Shown here: positions 61,348 to 64,000 of the stretch, piece by piece
How positions within the stretch are numbered: the first letter of the stretch is position 1
Layout: every line of letters begins with the position of its first letter
Source of the DNA: Parapedobacter koreensis
Lineage (GTDB): Bacteria; Bacteroidota; Bacteroidia; Sphingobacteriales; Sphingobacteriaceae
Reading direction: 5' to 3'
NCBI RefSeq assembly: GCF_900109365.1
Contig: NZ_FNZR01000002.1
Coordinates: 682,001-746,000, forward strand
DNA: 64,000 nt
The notes under the pieces: generated by a model
What the model was told of the DNA's origin: nothing
Seen by the model: only the letters and a program-made list of their open reading frames with translations
Database searches by the model: none
Translations under genes and position numbers: made by a program

Positions 61348-62556
61348 ATGACATTCCGCAAGATCGTTTACCTGCTGCACCTTTGGCTCGGCCTTATATC
61401 CGGGTTGGTCGTATTTATCATCAGCTTTACGGCTTGCCTGTGGATACTTGTGGCCGAGCTTTCACCCTTGTGGATTAAAAACGATTCGCCTACGATATTG
61501 GCAAGGAATGCTCCTGTACAACCGCCATCGGTTTTGCTGAAACAAGCGGAAGAAGAACTCCCGGGCAAAGTGCCCACGGTCATTGTCTACAAAAACAGCG
61601 GCTCCGAAGCCTTCATTTCGTACTTCGCCAGCGAATACAGCCATACCTTATTTTTCAATCCATATTCGGGAAAGCTATTGGTAAATAAGGATAATAACGC
61701 CAAAAGTGGGGCCGATGTCGGTGGGTTGACCCATTATGACGTCCTTGGCTTCCTCATGCGGGGGCATCGGCATTTCTGGTTGCCATTCCCTGTCGGACGG
61801 CCGTTCGTCGGCATATGCACCCTGATATTCGTAATTCTGCTCCTATCGGGAATGGTATTGTGGTGGCCCAAAAACTGGAGAAAATCCAGCCGGGAGAAAA
61901 GTTTTTACATAAAGTGGAGGGCTACGTTCAAACGGCTGAATTATGATCTGCATAATGTGCTGGGCTTTTATGTATTTTCCGTAGCACTCATGCTCGCCAT
62001 TACAGGGCTTGTATATTCATTTCCCTGGGTATCAAAAGGCCTGTACTGGGTTGCTTCCGGGGGAAAAACCAAATCCGAATGGATACCGGTGGCATCGGAT
62101 ACTACAAAAATGGACAATATCCCGCTTGCTGCAGCGCTGGACACCATATGGAATCGGATAAAACCGGTGGGCAAGAACTGGGAATTGTATATGAACATCC
62201 CCAGGGAAAAAGCGGACACCTACTTTATTCGGTTCAGTCCCATTAGCAGGTTATACGCACAAGACATCTATTACTACGACCGCTATACATTGAAGGAAGT
62301 ACCCGGTGGAGGGATCTATAGCCAGACAAGATACGCCACGGCCAGCTTCGCAGACTTTGGTGACCGCATGAACAGTGAAATTCACACAGGTTCCATAGGC
62401 GGTTATCCCACAAAAATCCTCGCTTTCTTCGGCTCCCTCATCTGCGCCTCCCTCCCCGTCACCGGCTTCATCGTCTGGTACCAGCGCAAGTGGGGGAAGA
62501 AAAAGCGGCAACGGAATCAGCGGCAGCCCTCTGCCTCGCGCTTGGAAAACCCTTAG
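61348..62556 (+). CDS. PepSY-associated membrane protein 3 (reductase-like)
   Basis: 402 aa. Same architecture as the other two: LHLWLGLISGLVVFIISFTA helix, periplasmic PepSY part (HTLFFNPYSGKLLVNKDNN), LLLSGMVLWWPKNWRKSSRE, NYDLHNVLGFYVFSVALMLA, and a final helix LICASLPVTGFIVWYQRKWG with a basic tail. Closest in layout to PepSY 2. Last gene of cassette 3. Presumed role is iron release or reduction after uptake. Confidence 0.9.
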   Translation: MTFRKIVYLLHLWLGLISGLVVFIISFTACLWILVAELSPLWIKNDSPTILARNAPVQPPSVLLKQAEEELPGKVPTVIVYKNSGSEAFISYFASEYSHTLFFNPYSGKLLVNKDNNAKSGADVGGLTHYDVLGFLMRGHRHFWLPFPVGRPFVGICTLIFVILLLSGMVLWWPKNWRKSSREKSFYIKWRATFKRLNYDLHNVLGFYVFSVALMLAITGLVYSFPWVSKGLYWVASGGKTKSEWIPVASDTTKMDNIPLAAALDTIWNRIKPVGKNWELYMNIPREKADTYFIRFSPISRLYAQDIYYYDRYTLKEVPGGGIYSQTRYATASFADFGDRMNSEIHTGSIGGYPTKILAFFGSLICASLPVTGFIVWYQRKWGKKKRQRNQRQPSASRLENP

Positions 62557-62558
62557 TA

Positions 62559-62610
62559 TTGTTTATTATGCTAAACAATTTATGCTATTTTTGTTTACTA
62601 TGGTAAACAT
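62559..62610. repeat. Two related palindromes before the ATPase gene
   Basis: TTGTTTATTATGCTAAACAA (62559-62578) and TTGTTTACTATGGTAAACAT (62591-62610) are two versions of one dyad, starts 32 bp apart (about three helix turns). The changes T to C and C to G are partly symmetric, keeping GTTTA/TAAAC arms. The second lies where a -33 element would be, just before a TATATTTG box. Confidence 0.7.
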
Positions 62611-62618
62611 ATAATTAG

Positions 62619-62626
62619 TATATTTG
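62619..62626 (+). promoter_or_regulatory. -7 element of the ATPase gene
   Basis: TATATTTG, an exact -7 match, 19 bp before the ATG at 62646. The adjacent palindrome occupies the upstream part of the promoter. Confidence 0.55.
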
Positions 62627-62645
62627 TATATCACAATAAACAAAT

Positions 62646-63836
62646 ATGGAAAAGCTAACGGAAAAATTCCGGCAAAAAATCGCCTATACATCGCTGGATT
62701 TTATGCGGGGGAATATCCAAGCCATCAACTGGAACGCGCGCTTGATCGGCATAAAAGGGCCCAGGGGTGTGGGAAAAACTACGTTGATGCTCCAATATAT
62801 CAAATCACACCTGCGCGATCGGCTTGATGAAGTACTCTACGTGAGTTTGGATGACCTGTGGTTCAGCAACAACCGGTTGGCCGATCTCGTGGACAACTTT
62901 GTAAAACGGGGTGGAAAGCATCTGTTTCTGGATGAAGTACATAAATATGCCAACTGGTCGCAGGAACTAAAAAACAGTTACGACGATTACCCAAACCTAC
63001 AGATCATCTTTACCGGCTCTTCGCTGCTGGAAATACTAAATGCACGTGCGGACCTCAGCCGACGTGCTGTGGTCTACGCCATGCAAGGCTTATCGTTCCG
63101 CGAATACCTGGCCATCGAATGGGGCTACACCACCCCTGAAATCAAGCTACCAAATCTCCTTGAACACCATTCCGAAATCGCCGAAAAGATTTTACAGGAC
63201 GTCAAACCCCTTAAATATTTCTCGGCGTACCTGCAGCACGGATACTATCCCTATTACCGAGAGGAAATCGATCTGTATGCGCAACGGGTAGAGGAAGTCA
63301 TCAACATGATGCTGGAAATCGAGTTGCCCTTGTTGCGGAAAGTCGACTTGGCCTACGTGCCGAAAATCAAGCAATTACTCCTTATCATCGCCGAATCAGC
63401 TCCTTTTATCCCCAATGTCAGCAAAATAAGCGAAAAGATAGGCATCAACCGGGCCACGTTGCTTTCCTATTTGCACTACCTGCAAGAAGTGGGACTCAGT
63501 CGTAACCTTTTCCGCGCTGCCGGAGGCATTAGCCGGTTGCAAAAGCCGGATAAGATTTTCCTGGAAAACACGAACCTGGCCTATATTCTCGGGCAGCCCA
63601 ACGTGGGCAACGTCCGCGAAACGTTCTTTGCAAACCAATTGTCTTATCATCACCAAGTGCTGTTTCCCACAAAAGGGGATTTCCTGATTGACGGCCAATA
63701 TGTCTTCGAGGTGGGTGGAAAAGATAAGTCCACCGCCCAGTTAAAGGAAGTGGATGCAGGCTACATCGCCGCAGATGATATTGAATACGGGTACGGATCT
63801 AAAATCCCCCTGTGGCTATTCGGCTTTTTATATTGA
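62646..63836 (+). CDS. AAA family ATPase (AAA_14/DUF4143 type)
   Basis: 396 aa, cytoplasmic. Walker A GPRGVGKTT (38-46), Walker B HLFLDEVHKY with Asp96 and Glu97, and a sensor segment IFTGSSLLEI (121-130). A winged-helix-like region follows (VSKISEKIGINRATLLSYLHYLQEVGLSRN, about 258-288), then a C-terminal part with the DFLIDGQYVFEVGGKDKS segment that resembles the nuclease-like DUF4143 end. The family is widespread and found as single genes in prokaryotes; its role is unknown. It stands alone after the PepSY gene with its own promoter. Confidence 0.88.
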   Translation: MEKLTEKFRQKIAYTSLDFMRGNIQAINWNARLIGIKGPRGVGKTTLMLQYIKSHLRDRLDEVLYVSLDDLWFSNNRLADLVDNFVKRGGKHLFLDEVHKYANWSQELKNSYDDYPNLQIIFTGSSLLEILNARADLSRRAVVYAMQGLSFREYLAIEWGYTTPEIKLPNLLEHHSEIAEKILQDVKPLKYFSAYLQHGYYPYYREEIDLYAQRVEEVINMMLEIELPLLRKVDLAYVPKIKQLLLIIAESAPFIPNVSKISEKIGINRATLLSYLHYLQEVGLSRNLFRAAGGISRLQKPDKIFLENTNLAYILGQPNVGNVRETFFANQLSYHHQVLFPTKGDFLIDGQYVFEVGGKDKSTAQLKEVDAGYIAADDIEYGYGSKIPLWLFGFLY

Positions 63837-63905
63837 TGGCGAGACACCGGAGAAGCAATGGATAGCAGTTGCTCCTCGCATCTGGCACAATATTGCAAAA
63901 ATACT

Positions 63906-63935
63906 TTTGAATCATTCTAAATAAATTTAATTTTG
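63906..63935 (+). promoter_or_regulatory. Promoter for a gene leaving the window
   Basis: TTTG (63906-63909), 18-nt spacer, TAATTTTG (63928-63935), an exact -7 match. A short hairpin (CGGGAC at 63936-63941, GTCCCG at 63950-63955) follows directly and would be at the 5' end of the message. Confidence 0.6.
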
Positions 63936-63966
63936 CGGGACAATGTCACGTCCCGAAGATCATAAT

Positions 63967-64000
63967 ATGCAACATTCAACCCCTAAGGGCATTGGTGCCG
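63967..64000 (+). CDS. Possible start of a gene cut by the window edge
   Basis: ATG 63967 opens a frame of 11 complete codons (MQHSTPKGIGA) to the window end, placed 31 bp after a good -7 element. Too short to identify a product. Confidence 0.35.
   Translation, partial: MQHSTPKGIGA

Noticed and set aside
1-64000. tRNA, rRNA, CRISPR arrays, transposases, integrases
   Set aside because: None seen: no repeat-spacer pattern, no tRNA-like cloverleaf noticed, and no protein with a transposase or integrase motif. Detailed tRNA scanning was not possible by eye.

Overview
The window looks like a chromosomal segment of a member of the Bacteroidota, most like the family Sphingobacteriaceae (Pedobacter/Parapedobacter/Olivibacter type). 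This rests on SusC/SusD pairs, a hybrid two-component regulator, ECF sigma/FecR/TonB-receptor cassettes, DUF6266 and DUF2490 proteins, and promoters of the Bacteroidota form TTTG-N19-TAnnTTTG. No rRNA, tRNA, CRISPR array, insertion sequence or phage gene was recognised. Genus is an inference; no search was possible.

Region 1 (1-21739) is a xylan utilisation locus. On the minus strand lie two tandem SusC/SusD pairs, a surface glycan-binding lipoprotein and a GH10 xylanase whose barrel is split by two carbohydrate-binding modules. This order matches the conserved xus-type xylan core of Bacteroidota. Divergently transcribed are a LacI-family regulator, GH67 alpha-glucuronidase, a second GH10 xylanase and a GH115 alpha-glucuronidase. 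The tail of a GH43 enzyme enters from the left edge. The surface xylanase and binding proteins would cut and capture glucuronoxylan, the SusCD pairs import it, and GH67, GH115 and GH10 finish it inside. A GCAAnCGnTTGC operator overlaps the -33 element of three promoters (lacI, both susC genes). The two susC leaders share conserved blocks and two stems whose sequences differ but pair in both, a candidate structured RNA leader.

Region 2 (21688-35098, minus strand) is a second polysaccharide locus: hybrid two-component sensor/regulator, SusC, SusD, an alginate-lyase-fold enzyme, GH97 and GH88. Lyase plus GH88 points to a uronate-containing glycan. Its last gene overlaps the last GH115 codons tail to tail.

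Region 3 (35211-40575) holds a DUF6266 protein behind a cluster of palindromes, then DUF2490, a LytS/LytTR two-component pair, a barrel-like protein, a small ferredoxin-like protein and a SelW-like CxxC protein.

Region 4 (40678-62556) contains three ECF sigma / FecR anti-sigma / TonB-receptor / PepSY cassettes, probably for siderophore or other chelate uptake. In two of the three a toxin-antitoxin module lies between sigma factor and FecR (YoeB type at 41.3-41.7 kb; VapC type, with a DUF4198-TonB receptor pair, at 52.3-56.1 kb). The first receptor is a pseudogene with an internal deletion. A short Fur-like protein with only the DNA-binding domain follows the second PepSY gene. The right end carries an AAA ATPase behind two related palindromes and a promoter for a gene leaving the window.
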